NCBI RefSeq assembly: GCF_006539145.1
Contig: NZ_BJML01000005.1
Span: 169,353-233,352 of the forward strand
Source of the DNA: Microbacterium testaceum
GTDB lineage: Bacteria > Actinomycetota > Actinomycetes > Actinomycetales > Microbacteriaceae
Reading direction: 5' to 3'
DNA: 64,000 nucleotides
The notes under the pieces are model-generated. The model ran no database searches, was not told the origin of the DNA, and worked only from the letters and a program-made list of their open reading frames with translations. The position numbers and the translations under genes were made by a program. Position 1 is the stretch's first letter. The number at the start of each line of letters is the position of its first letter. Shown in pieces: positions 26,725 to 34,465 of the stretch.

Positions 26725-28095
26725 GTGACCGACCCTCGCGCACCCGAGCGCATCGTCCGGCGCTTCGCGCGCGCGTCGAACCTCATGATCGCCGGACGCC
26801 CGTTCGCGGCGACCGGGGTCGGCGCCGATGCCCTGACGCAGCTGCTGGCCCGGCTCGGTGGCATCCCGAGCCCGTCTCCGACGCCGGGGCGCGTCGAGTT
26901 CGACCTGGATGCCGAGCTCGTGCTGCTCGACGGAGAGCCGCTGCCCCAACGCGGCGACGCCGCCGGGCGCATCGCGTTCGCCCGCGAGCACATGCCCGTG
27001 GCCGCGGCCCTCGCCGAGAGGCTCGACCTGTCCGGCCTGCGGGTGGGCGTGGCCATGGTGCTCGAACCGAAGACCGCGGTGCTGTCGCTCCTGCTGCGCG
27101 AGCGGGGGGCCGCGGTGTCGGTGTACGCGCACCCCGACGAGACCGATGTGGCGGTTGCAGATGAGCTCCGAGCTCGCGGTTTCGCCGTGACGGCCGACCC
27201 GGGGCTCGCGGGCACCGCGGAGCGCGCGGCGGCGCTGACCTTCCTCCGCGCGGGGCTCGACGTGCTGCTCGACGACGGCGCGCACCTCATCCGCCTCGCG
27301 CACGAAGACGACCCGGCGTTGGTCGACGGGTGGATCGGGGCGTGCGAAGAGACGACGAGCGGCCTCACGCCCCTTCGTCGGATGCAGGATGCCGGCACCC
27401 TCCGCTGCGCCGTGATGGCCGTCAACGACGCCCGCACCAAGACGATGTTCGACAACCGCTACGGCACGGGGCAGTCGTGTGTGTTCGCGATCGCCGATCT
27501 GCTCGAGGAGCGGGGGATCGCACTCACCGATCAGCCCGCGCTCGTGCTGGGCTACGGGCCCGTCGGCCGGGGAGTCGCCGCGCACCTGCGCGCGCTCGGG
27601 GCCGAGGTGCGCGTTGCCGAGACCGACCCCGTGCGGGCGCTCGAGGCACGGCACGACGGATTCGCCACCGGCCGGGCGGTCGAGCTGGCCGGGGGAGCGC
27701 TGGTGGTCTCGGCGACCGGCGTCCCCGCAACGGTGACACCCGAGATCGCCGCTGTCGCGCGTGTGATCGCGGTCGCCGGAGGAGTGCCGGGCGAGGTGTC
27801 GGGCAGCGGCGATGCGCTCGTTCTCGGGGGAGGGGGAGCGGTGAACATCACCGCCGCCGAGGGCAACCCGATCGAGATCATGGACCTGTCGTTCGCGGTG
27901 CAGCTCGCGGCCCTGGGCGAGCTGCTGAGTCGGCGGCCCGGGCCCGGCGTGCACGCCCTCGGAACCGACATCGACGACCTCGTCGCCCGGACCGCGCTGG
28001 CCGTGCGGGGCGCCGACATCGACCCGCCGCGCGCGCTCGACCTCGACGGCGTCGATGACTGGCGTTCCCCGCGTTATCGGGAGTCGCGCTCGTGA
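26725..28095 (+). CDS. Divergent S-adenosylhomocysteine hydrolase-family protein
   Basis: The 456-residue protein has the AHCY fold: DDG at about residues 183-185, CEETTSG (E208-E209), VNDARTKTMFDNRYG (K239, D243, N244) and an NAD loop GYGPVGRG from residue 276. These match human D131, E156, K186, D190 and N191 with the same spacing. But the adenosine/ribose contacts are changed: the position of H55 is Val, SCNIFSTQD is replaced by VYAHPDETD, the GHFD loop is AGGVPGEV, and GHPSFVM is GNPIEIM. The catalytic oxidation-elimination machinery is therefore kept while the substrate pocket differs. GTG 26725 is probably leaderless (TAGGCT at 26712-26717). It is coupled by GTGA overlap to a deaminase-like gene, so a deaminated or otherwise modified nucleoside thioether is a reasonable substrate. 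Confidence 0.8.
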   Translation: MTDPRAPERIVRRFARASNLMIAGRPFAATGVGADALTQLLARLGGIPSPSPTPGRVEFDLDAELVLLDGEPLPQRGDAAGRIAFAREHMPVAAALAERLDLSGLRVGVAMVLEPKTAVLSLLLRERGAAVSVYAHPDETDVAVADELRARGFAVTADPGLAGTAERAAALTFLRAGLDVLLDDGAHLIRLAHEDDPALVDGWIGACEETTSGLTPLRRMQDAGTLRCAVMAVNDARTKTMFDNRYGTGQSCVFAIADLLEERGIALTDQPALVLGYGPVGRGVAAHLRALGAEVRVAETDPVRALEARHDGFATGRAVELAGGALVVSATGVPATVTPEIAAVARVIAVAGGVPGEVSGSGDALVLGGGGAVNITAAEGNPIEIMDLSFAVQLAALGELLSRRPGPGVHALGTDIDDLVARTALAVRGADIDPPRALDLDGVDDWRSPRYRESRS

Positions 28096-29396
28096 ACGTC
28101 GTGCTGTACTCGGCTTCGCTCGTCGTCCCCGTGACCGCACCGCCCATCCCCGGCGGGGCGATCGCGGTGGCGGGAGGTCGCATCCGCCACGTCGGCGACC
28201 GCGAGTGGGTGCGCCACGAGCTGCGCGCGCGCGGCATCGCCTTCGACGAGGTGCACTGGCCGGGGGTGCTGACCCCGGGGCTCGTGAACGCGCACGCGCA
28301 TCTGCAGTACACGGGCATGGCCGAGGTGGGGCGCGGCTCGTACGCCGGATTCGACGACTGGGACGACGCGTTCACCCCGGTCTATCGCGCCGGTCACGAC
28401 TGGGCGGCGGATGCCAGGGCCGGGGCGCTCGCGATGATCGCGGCCGGCACGACGGCGGTGGCCGACATCGTCACCGACGTCGAGGCGGCCTCGGCGCTGC
28501 ACGACGCTCGCCTGCACGGCATCACCTACTGGGAGGTGATGAGCTGGACGAACGCGGCGTGGGCCGAGCGCGGTCGAGCAGAGGTGGAGGCGCGGCTCGA
28601 CGCGATGCCCTCACCCCCGGGCACGGGGCTGTCGCCGCACGCGCCGTACTCCCTCGACGTCGAGCCGCTCCTCGAGATCCCCGACATCGTGCGCGAGCGG
28701 GGGAGCCGGCTGCACCTGCACCTCGGCGAAGCGGCCTTCGAGCGCGAGCACGGCGAGGCGGTGCCCTGGCAGCTGCACCGACCAGCGAGTTTCCGAGCAT
28801 TGCGCGACGAGGGCTTCGGCACGGGGGCGACGGAGTTCGTCGACGAGCTCGGTGTGCTGGGCCCCGACTGCCACATCGCGCACGGCGTCTACATGACCGC
28901 CCGCGATCGGGCGATCCTGCGGGCGCGAGGCACGTCGGTAGCCCTCTGCCCGCGCTCGAACGCGGTCATCGGGCTCGACGAGCCGCCGGTCGCGGCGTAC
29001 CTGCTCGAGGGCAACGCGCTCGCCGTGGGCACCGACTCGCTGGCATCCAGCCCCTCGCTCGATCTGCTGGCCGACGTGTCGGCGCTGCACCGGCTGGCGC
29101 GGGCGCAGGGCTACGCGAACCGCGACCTCTCGGAGCTGCTGCTGCGCGCGGCGACCCTCGGTGGAGCGCACGCCATGGGGCTCGACACGGGCCCCGCCCG
29201 CACCGGGTACCTCGCCGTGGGCGCGGTGGCGGATCTGGCGTTCTTCGACGTGCCGGTGTCGCAGGTCGATGACACCATCGAGCACCTCGTCGTCGCCGGC
29301 GAGGGGAGCGCGGCCGCGACCTTCATCGACGGCGAGGTGCGCTCGGCATCCGCCGCCTTCACCCGAGAGACCGGAGTATCCGCCGATGACCGTTGA
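28092..29396 (+). CDS. Amidohydrolase, SAH/MTA deaminase-like (MtaD/TrzA branch)
   Basis: The 434-residue protein is a metal-dependent amidohydrolase of the AtzA/MtaD group: NAHAHLQYTG (HxH metal ligands, about residues 64-66), LHLHLGEAAFERE (metal His plus the Glu that binds the substrate ring nitrogen), HIAHGVYM (His) and AVGTDSLASSP (metal Asp). Members hydrolyse amino groups from adenine nucleosides such as S-adenosylhomocysteine, methylthioadenosine and 5'-deoxyadenosine, or from triazines. GTG at 28092 overlaps the AHCY-like stop as GTGA, so the two are made together. Its stop overlaps the cupin gene by 11 bases. Exact substrate unproven. Confidence 0.88.
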   Translation: MNVVLYSASLVVPVTAPPIPGGAIAVAGGRIRHVGDREWVRHELRARGIAFDEVHWPGVLTPGLVNAHAHLQYTGMAEVGRGSYAGFDDWDDAFTPVYRAGHDWAADARAGALAMIAAGTTAVADIVTDVEAASALHDARLHGITYWEVMSWTNAAWAERGRAEVEARLDAMPSPPGTGLSPHAPYSLDVEPLLEIPDIVRERGSRLHLHLGEAAFEREHGEAVPWQLHRPASFRALRDEGFGTGATEFVDELGVLGPDCHIAHGVYMTARDRAILRARGTSVALCPRSNAVIGLDEPPVAAYLLEGNALAVGTDSLASSPSLDLLADVSALHRLARAQGYANRDLSELLLRAATLGGAHAMGLDTGPARTGYLAVGAVADLAFFDVPVSQVDDTIEHLVVAGEGSAAATFIDGEVRSASAAFTRETGVSADDR

Positions 29397-29817
29397 GCGT
29401 CCCGCCACCGCCGTCCTGCTCGATCTCGAACCGCACGCCGAGGGCGGATGGTTCCGGCGCATGTGGACGGGCGGCGTCGAGGTCGAGACCCCCGCGGGCA
29501 CGCGGCCCGCGGCCACCTGCATCCACTACCTGCTGACCCCGGGGGAAGAGAGCGCCTGGCACGTCGTGACGAGCGACGAAGTGTGGCTCTGGCACGGCCC
29601 GGGCACGCTCGAGCTGTCGCTCGGGGGAGACGGCGAACAGCCCGGTACCGCGCGCACGGTCACCCTCGGGCCCGATCTCGCCGCCGGTCACGTGCTGCAG
29701 CACACGGTGCCCGCGGGCGTCTGGCAGGCGGCTCGACCGGCAGGCGACACGGAGGTCGTGGTCAGTTGCGTGGTCTCTCCCGGCTTCAGCTTCGCCGACT
29801 GGCGCCTCGCCGAGTAG
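29386..29817 (+). CDS. Cupin domain protein (DUF985-like)
   Basis: The 143-residue protein resembles the DUF985 cupins: GGWFRRMW near the start, TCIHYLLTPGEESAWHVVTSDEVWLWHGPGTLEL (conserved cupin strands with His and Glu), HTVPAGVWQAARPAG and the ending SPGFSFADWRL. Small single-domain cupins of this type bind a metal or sugar-like ligand; no activity is assigned. It starts at ATG 29386 inside the end of the amidohydrolase gene, so it belongs to that transcript. Confidence 0.85.
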   Translation: MTVERPATAVLLDLEPHAEGGWFRRMWTGGVEVETPAGTRPAATCIHYLLTPGEESAWHVVTSDEVWLWHGPGTLELSLGGDGEQPGTARTVTLGPDLAAGHVLQHTVPAGVWQAARPAGDTEVVVSCVVSPGFSFADWRLAE

Positions 29818-29931
29818 CCGCGTCCCGTGTCGCCAGGTTTCACCGGCGACATCCCCTGAAACATGCGCTCGGTACGCTGTGCACATCACAGCACTCCGGG
29901 GATGACCCCGATACGTCCACGAGGAGACATC

Positions 29932-30798
29932 GTGACCGCTTCCGCACGCCTGCGCCGCGTCGCCGCCCTGACCGCCGTCGCCGCCGCCACGCTCGTCACG
30001 CTGACGGCCTGCGCCTTCGCCCCGACCGGATCCGACGCCGGTTCCGCCCCCGCGACCGAGGGCGCCCTGCAGACCGTCGCCGCGGGCAAGCTCACCATCG
30101 CCACCGGCGAGCCCGCCTTCTCGCCGTGGGTCGAGAACGACGACCCCGCGTCGTGCGAGGGCTTCGAGGCCGCCGTCTCGTGCGCCGTCGCCGAGAAGCT
30201 CGGCTTCTCGAAGGACGACATCGTGTGGGTCCGCTCGAACTTCGACAGCGCGATCGCCCCCGGCCCGAAGGACTGGGATATGAACGTGCAGCAGTTCTCG
30301 ATCACCGACCAGCGCAAGCAGGCCGTCGACTTCTCGTCGCCGTACTACACGACCACCCAGGCGGTCGTCACCACGGGCACCTCGCCCGCCGCCTCGGCCA
30401 CGACCGTCGCCGAGCTGAAGAACATCCCCGTGGGCGTCATGAGCGCCACCACCAGCTACCAGGTGGCCGCCGACCAGCTCGGCACCGGCAAGCTCAGCGT
30501 CTTCAACTCGAACGACGACGCCGTCGCCGCCCTGCAGTCGGGCCAGGTCGACGCGATCGTCGTCGACCTGCCGACCGCGTTCTACCTCGCCGGGGCCGTT
30601 CTCGACAACGGCAAGGTCGTGGGTCAGCTGCCCGACTCCTCGGCCGGCGGCGACGAGCTCGCCTACGTGCTGCCCAAGGGCTCGGCGCTGACCACTCCCG
30701 TCAGCGACGCGGTCGACGCGCTCAAGGCCGACGGCACGCTCGACGAGCTGCAGCAGAAGTGGCTCGGCGGCACCTCCGCCGCCCCCGTGCTGAAGTAA
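29932..30798 (+). CDS. ABC transporter solute-binding lipoprotein, family 3
   Basis: The 288-residue protein has a lipoprotein signal (ATLVTLTAC, Cys about residue 24) and an SBP_bac_3 domain: KLTIATGEPAFSPW, CEGFEAAVSCAVAEKLGF, DMNVQQFSITDQRKQAVDFSSPYY and VGVMSATTSYQ. This family binds polar amino acids and related small molecules. GTG at 29932 follows GAGGAGA. It lies 114 bases after the cupin gene, possibly with its own promoter, but in the same orientation as the nucleoside genes upstream, which makes a link (for example import of a modified amino acid or nucleoside thioether product) plausible though unproven. Confidence 0.92.
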   Translation: MTASARLRRVAALTAVAAATLVTLTACAFAPTGSDAGSAPATEGALQTVAAGKLTIATGEPAFSPWVENDDPASCEGFEAAVSCAVAEKLGFSKDDIVWVRSNFDSAIAPGPKDWDMNVQQFSITDQRKQAVDFSSPYYTTTQAVVTTGTSPAASATTVAELKNIPVGVMSATTSYQVAADQLGTGKLSVFNSNDDAVAALQSGQVDAIVVDLPTAFYLAGAVLDNGKVVGQLPDSSAGGDELAYVLPKGSALTTPVSDAVDALKADGTLDELQQKWLGGTSAAPVLK

Positions 30799-30802
30799 CT
30801 CC

Positions 30803-31669
30803 GTGGCATCCACCTCTTCCGACACCGCGTGGCGGCCGAGCGAGCTCGAACTCGGGCGGCGCGCCACGCGGCGTCAGCAGTCGACGAAGTCGGTGCTGAT
30901 CGCCCTGGTCAGCTCGGTCGTCTTCGTCGTGGTCGTCGGGTGGGCGATCCTGTCGAGCCCCGGCTGGGAAGACGTGCGCCGCAGCTTCTTCGACCTCGAC
31001 ATCGCGCTCAAGAGCTTCCCCTCGATCCTCGCGGGGCTGTGGGTCAACATCCAGGTGCTCATCGTCGCCGCGCTCGCCGTGGCCGTGCTCGGGACGACCC
31101 TCGCGGTGCTGCGGTCGCTGCGGGGGCCGGTGTTCTTTCCCCTGCGCGCCCTGGCTACGATCTACACCGACCTGTTCCGCGGCATCCCCCTGCTGATCGT
31201 GCTGTACCTGGTGGGCTTCGGTCTGCCGGCCCTGGGTGTCTTCGGGCGCGTGCCGGTCGTGCTGTGGGGAACCATCGCGATCGTGCTGACCTACTCGGCG
31301 TACATCGCCGAGGTGCTGCGTGCGGGCATGGAGGCCGTGCACCCCTCGCAGCGGGTCGCGGCCCGCTCGATGGGTCTGACGCACGGGCAGACGCTGCGGA
31401 TCGTCGTCATCCCCCAGGGCGTGCGCAAGGTCGTGCCGGCGCTCATGAACGACTTCGTGTCGATGCAGAAAGACGTCGGCCTCATCTCGGTGCTCGGAGC
31501 GGTGGATGCCGTGCGCGCGGCGCAGATCTCGGCGGCGGAGTACTACAACTTCACGCCGTACATCGTCGCGGCGCTGTTGTTCGTGGCCATGGCGCTGCCG
31601 ATGATCCGCCTCACCGACTACGTCTCGGCGCGGTTGGCCAAGCGCGAGCAGATGGGCGGAATCGTATGA
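30803..31669 (+). CDS. Polar amino acid-type ABC permease
   Basis: The 288-residue HisM/GlnP-type permease starts at GTG 30803. It has an N-terminal cytoplasmic segment, one extra hydrophobic span (VLIALVSSVVFVVVVGWAIL) and then the standard five-span core with YTDLFRGIPLLIVLYLV and the coupling loop YIAEVLRAGMEAVHPSQRVAARSMGLTHGQTLRIVVIPQ. A single permease implies a homodimer. Its stop overlaps the ATPase start (ATGA at 31666-31669). Confidence 0.93.
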   Translation: MASTSSDTAWRPSELELGRRATRRQQSTKSVLIALVSSVVFVVVVGWAILSSPGWEDVRRSFFDLDIALKSFPSILAGLWVNIQVLIVAALAVAVLGTTLAVLRSLRGPVFFPLRALATIYTDLFRGIPLLIVLYLVGFGLPALGVFGRVPVVLWGTIAIVLTYSAYIAEVLRAGMEAVHPSQRVAARSMGLTHGQTLRIVVIPQGVRKVVPALMNDFVSMQKDVGLISVLGAVDAVRAAQISAAEYYNFTPYIVAALLFVAMALPMIRLTDYVSARLAKREQMGGIV

Positions 31670-32409
31670 GCGTGCTCGACGTCCGCGCGGTGCGGAAGGC
31701 GTTCGGCGACCACGTCGTGCTCGACGGCATCGACCTCGACATCGCGAAGCACGAGGTGGTCGTGTTGATCGGTGCCTCGGGTTCGGGCAAGTCGACCCTG
31801 CTGCGCACCATCAACCTCATCGAGCGCGTCGACGACGGCCAGATCCTGCTCAACGGCGACGACCTGACCGATCCGACCATCGACCAGGATTCTGCCCGCT
31901 CGCGCATCGGCGTGGTGTTCCAGCACTTCAACCTCTTTCCGCACCTGCGCGTGATCGACAACGTCACGCTGGCCGCGCGCAAAGTGCACGGGATGCCGAA
32001 GGCCGAGGCCTACGCGCGCGGCACCGAACTGCTCGAGCAACTGGGCCTCGGCGCGAAGGCGCGCGAGTTCCCCGACCGGCTGTCGGGCGGTCAGCAGCAG
32101 CGCGTCGCGATCGTGCGCGCCGTGATGACCGACCCCGAGCTGCTGCTGCTCGACGAGATCACCTCGGCCCTCGACCCCCAGCTGGTGGGCGAGGTGCTCG
32201 ACCTGGTGCGGGTGCTGCGCGACCGCGGGTCGACCATGCTCATGGCCACGCACGAGATGTCGTTCGCGCGCGAGGTGGCCGACCGCATCGTGTTCATGAA
32301 GGGCGGCAAGATCGTCGAGCAGGGCACGCCCGCGCAGATGTTCGATGCCCCGCAGAAGCCCGAGACGATCGCGTTCCTCGAGCGCGAGAGGCGCGGCGGG
32401 GCGCTGTAA
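31666..32409 (+). CDS. Polar amino acid-type ABC importer ATPase
   Basis: The 247-residue ATPase is of the GlnQ/HisP class: LIGASGSGKSTLLRTIN (Walker A), [16 protein letters not shown] (Q-loop with the HFNLFPH typical of amino acid importers), [28 protein letters not shown] (Walker B with ITSALD rather than PTSALD) and the switch His in ATHEMSFAREVAD. It completes the importer of 29932-32409; the transcript ends at the hairpin near 32578-32622. Confidence 0.94.
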   Translation: MSVLDVRAVRKAFGDHVVLDGIDLDIAKHEVVVLIGASGSGKSTLLRTINLIERVDDGQILLNGDDLTDPTIDQDSARSRIGVVFQHFNLFPHLRVIDNVTLAARKVHGMPKAEAYARGTELLEQLGLGAKAREFPDRLSGGQQQRVAIVRAVMTDPELLLLDEITSALDPQLVGEVLDLVRVLRDRGSTMLMATHEMSFAREVADRIVFMKGGKIVEQGTPAQMFDAPQKPETIAFLERERRGGAL

Positions 32410-32577
32410 CGCGTGTGCTTCAGAGGGTGTGGGGCGTGTTCCGTGCATCGGGGCGCGCAACTGACGCCCCCGTGCACGCTCCGCGCCCCCACGTCCGGGA
32501 TCTGACGGTGCGAGGCACGCGACCCTGAGCTCGTCGAGGGGTTCGGGACCCGCGCTCGAACCCCGTCCCGGGCACGC

Positions 32578-32622
32578 CGCGACACCGGATGCCGGCCCGA
32601 GGGCGTGGCATCCGGTGTCGCG
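32578..32622. terminator. Bidirectional terminator between importer and surface-protein genes
   Basis: CGCGACACCGGATGCC (32578-32593) pairs perfectly with GGCATCCGGTGTCGCG (32607-32622) across a 13-base loop, a 16-base stem. It serves the plus-strand importer operon and the minus-strand surface-protein gene, whose stop is about 22 bases away. The remaining 32410-32577 holds nothing I recognise. Confidence 0.75.
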
Positions 32623-32644
32623 TTCTGTGGGCGAACGCTCCTGG

Positions 32645-34387
32645 TCAGGCGACCGAGCGGCGGCGACGCAGCAGCAGACCGGCTCCGAGGAGCAGGGTCA
32701 GCAGGCCGACGATGCCGAGCCCGGCGGCCATCGAGCCGTCCGTTCCCGTCACGGCGAGGGCGCCGCGAGCGTTGTTCGATCCGGTGGCAGCGAGGGCGCT
32801 GACCGAGCCGAGCGAGGCGAGCGAGCCGGTCACGGTGACAGTGCCGTTGGTGCCGTTGGTGCCGTTCGTTCCGTCAGTGCCGTTCGTTCCCGGGGTTCCG
32901 GGCGTTCCGGGGGTTCCGGGCGTTCCGGGCGTTCCGGGCGTTCCGGGCGTGCCGGGGGTTCCCGGGGTGCCGGGGGTACCGGGCGTTCCCGGGGTTCCGG
33001 GCGTTCCGGGCGTGGTGGGCGTTCCGGTGGTGGAGTCGGTGGTGGTGCTGTCACCGATCACCGAGACCGCGTTGCCGCCGATGGTGACGGGGATGGTGAT
33101 CGGCAGACCGATGATGTTGCCGCCGCCGATGCTGCCCGTGCCGTCGGTGCTGGTGCCGCCGGTCGAGCCGGTGGTGCCGCCGGTGGTGGTGGCGTTCTCG
33201 GAGGTGCTGTCGCCGATGCCCGAGACCGCGTTGCCGCCGACCGTGATGGGCACGCCCACCGGGAGGCCGATGACGTTGCCGCCGAGGATGCCGTCGTTGC
33301 CGTCGGTGCTGGTGTTACCCGTTCCGCCAGTGGTGGTGCCGCCGGTGGTGTCAGCGCCGTCGGTGACGCTGTCGCCGATGCCCGAGACGGCGTTGCCGCC
33401 GATGGTGACGGGGATGCCGACCGGGAGGCCGATGATGTTGCCGCCGCCGATGTCGTCGGTTCCGTCGGTGGAGGTGTTGCCCGTGCCGGTCGAGCCGGTG
33501 GTGCCGCCGGTGGTGTCAGCGCCGTCGGTGACGCTGTCGCCGATGCCCGAGACGGCGTTGCCGCCGATGGTGACGGGGATGCCGACCGGGAGGCCCACGA
33601 CGTTGCCGCCGCCGATGCCGTCCGTGCCGTCGGTGAGGCTGCCCCCGGTCGAGCCGGTGCCGCCCGTGGTGCCGCCAGTGGTGTCGGCGCCGTTCGAGAC
33701 GCTGTCACCGACCACCGAGACCGCGTTGCCCCCGATGGTGACGGGCAGGCCGACCGGAGCGTCGACGACGTTGCCGCCGAGGATGCCGTCGGTGCCGTCG
33801 GTGAGAGTGGCGCCGCCGGTCGAGCCGGAGGTGCTGCCGCCGGTGGTGGCCGCATCGTCGGTGCTGGTGTCGCCGATCACCGAGACCGCGTTGCCGCCGA
33901 CCGTGACCGGAGCATCGATCGAGATGACGCCCTGGTTGCCGCCGGCGACGCTGTCGCTGCCGTCGGTGCTGCTGCCAGCCGCGGGGGCGGCAGCTTCGGT
34001 CGCGGGCGCCGAGGTGCCGGCATCCGTGCTGTTGCTGTCTCCGACGAGCGAGACGGCGTTGCCGCCGACCGTCACGGGAACGTCGATCGACACGAGCCCC
34101 TGGTTGCCCGAGCCCACGCCGTCGCTGCCATCGGTGATGGTGACGGGTGCGGGAGCGGGGGCCGCGGGAGCGGAGGTGTCGGCGCCGTCGCTGCTGCTGT
34201 CTCCGAGCACCGAGACGGCGTTGCCGCCGACGGTGACCGGGAGGTTCACCGAGACACCGACCTGGTCGCCCGAGAGCAGACCGTCGACGCCCGAGGTGTC
34301 TGCGGCATTGGCGATGCCGGCTCCGAGGACGGCGAGGCCGCCTCCGACGAGCGTGCCCAGAAGGACACGCGAGTAGATCTTGCGCAT
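32645..34387 (-). CDS. Secreted surface protein with eight Cys-less chaplin-like repeats, collagen-like stretch and LAVTG sorting signal
   Basis: The 580-residue protein has a Sec signal peptide (residues 1-29, LAVLGAGIANA), then eight repeats of about 50-60 residues around the core LPVTVGGNAVSVIGDS. This core resembles the chaplin domain (GN...VPVNVCGNSVSVIG), but the cysteines are replaced by Gly and Ala. Ser/Thr/Gly linkers separate repeats. A TPG tripeptide run of about 14 copies and NGT repeats follow (roughly residues 445-505). The end has LAVTG, a hydrophobic span (GLGIVGLLTLLLGAGLLL) and RRRR, a class-E-type sortase signal. I infer a wall-anchored, possibly amyloid or hydrophobic coat protein. 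ATG at 34387 follows AGGAG. A partner secreted gene lies 78 bases upstream. Confidence 0.85.
   Translation of the reverse strand: MRKIYSRVLLGTLVGGGLAVLGAGIANAADTSGVDGLLSGDQVGVSVNLPVTVGGNAVSVLGDSSSDGADTSAPAAPAPAPVTITDGSDGVGSGNQGLVSIDVPVTVGGNAVSLVGDSNSTDAGTSAPATEAAAPAAGSSTDGSDSVAGGNQGVISIDAPVTVGGNAVSVIGDTSTDDAATTGGSTSGSTGGATLTDGTDGILGGNVVDAPVGLPVTIGGNAVSVVGDSVSNGADTTGGTTGGTGSTGGSLTDGTDGIGGGNVVGLPVGIPVTIGGNAVSGIGDSVTDGADTTGGTTGSTGTGNTSTDGTDDIGGGNIIGLPVGIPVTIGGNAVSGIGDSVTDGADTTGGTTTGGTGNTSTDGNDGILGGNVIGLPVGVPITVGGNAVSGIGDSTSENATTTGGTTGSTGGTSTDGTGSIGGGNIIGLPITIPVTIGGNAVSVIGDSTTTDSTTGTPTTPGTPGTPGTPGTPGTPGTPGTPGTPGTPGTPGTPGTPGTPGTNGTDGTNGTNGTNGTVTVTGSLASLGSVSALAATGSNNARGALAVTGTDGSMAAGLGIVGLLTLLLGAGLLLRRRRSVA
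32886..33013. repeat. Nine-base tandem repeat encoding the TPG run
   Basis: About 14 units related to GGCGTTCCG, with GGGGTTCCG and GGGGTGCCG variants, encode Thr-Pro-Gly repeats on the minus strand. Copy-number change would lengthen or shorten the stalk in frame. Confidence 0.8.
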
Positions 34388-34465
34388 GAGAGTTTCTCCT
34401 GTAGATGAATGAGGGTGCGCGAAAGCGCGGGGTCGTCTGCCGTGCGATGCACGGTGCGACCGTCC

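Noticed and set aside
26257..28140. 627-codon minus-strand frame over rplI and the AHCY-like gene
   Set aside because: It crosses a strong terminator and two real genes; shadow composition.
33040..34260. Regularly spaced repeats resembling a CRISPR array
   Set aside because: Repeat units are protein-coding, diverged and in frame, spacers are low-complexity Thr/Gly codons, and no cas genes are nearby.
32589..34376. Very long plus-strand reading frames opposite the chaplin-like gene
   Set aside because: They are reverse-frame echoes of a repetitive high-GC gene; the minus-strand frame has signal peptide, repeats and sorting signal.
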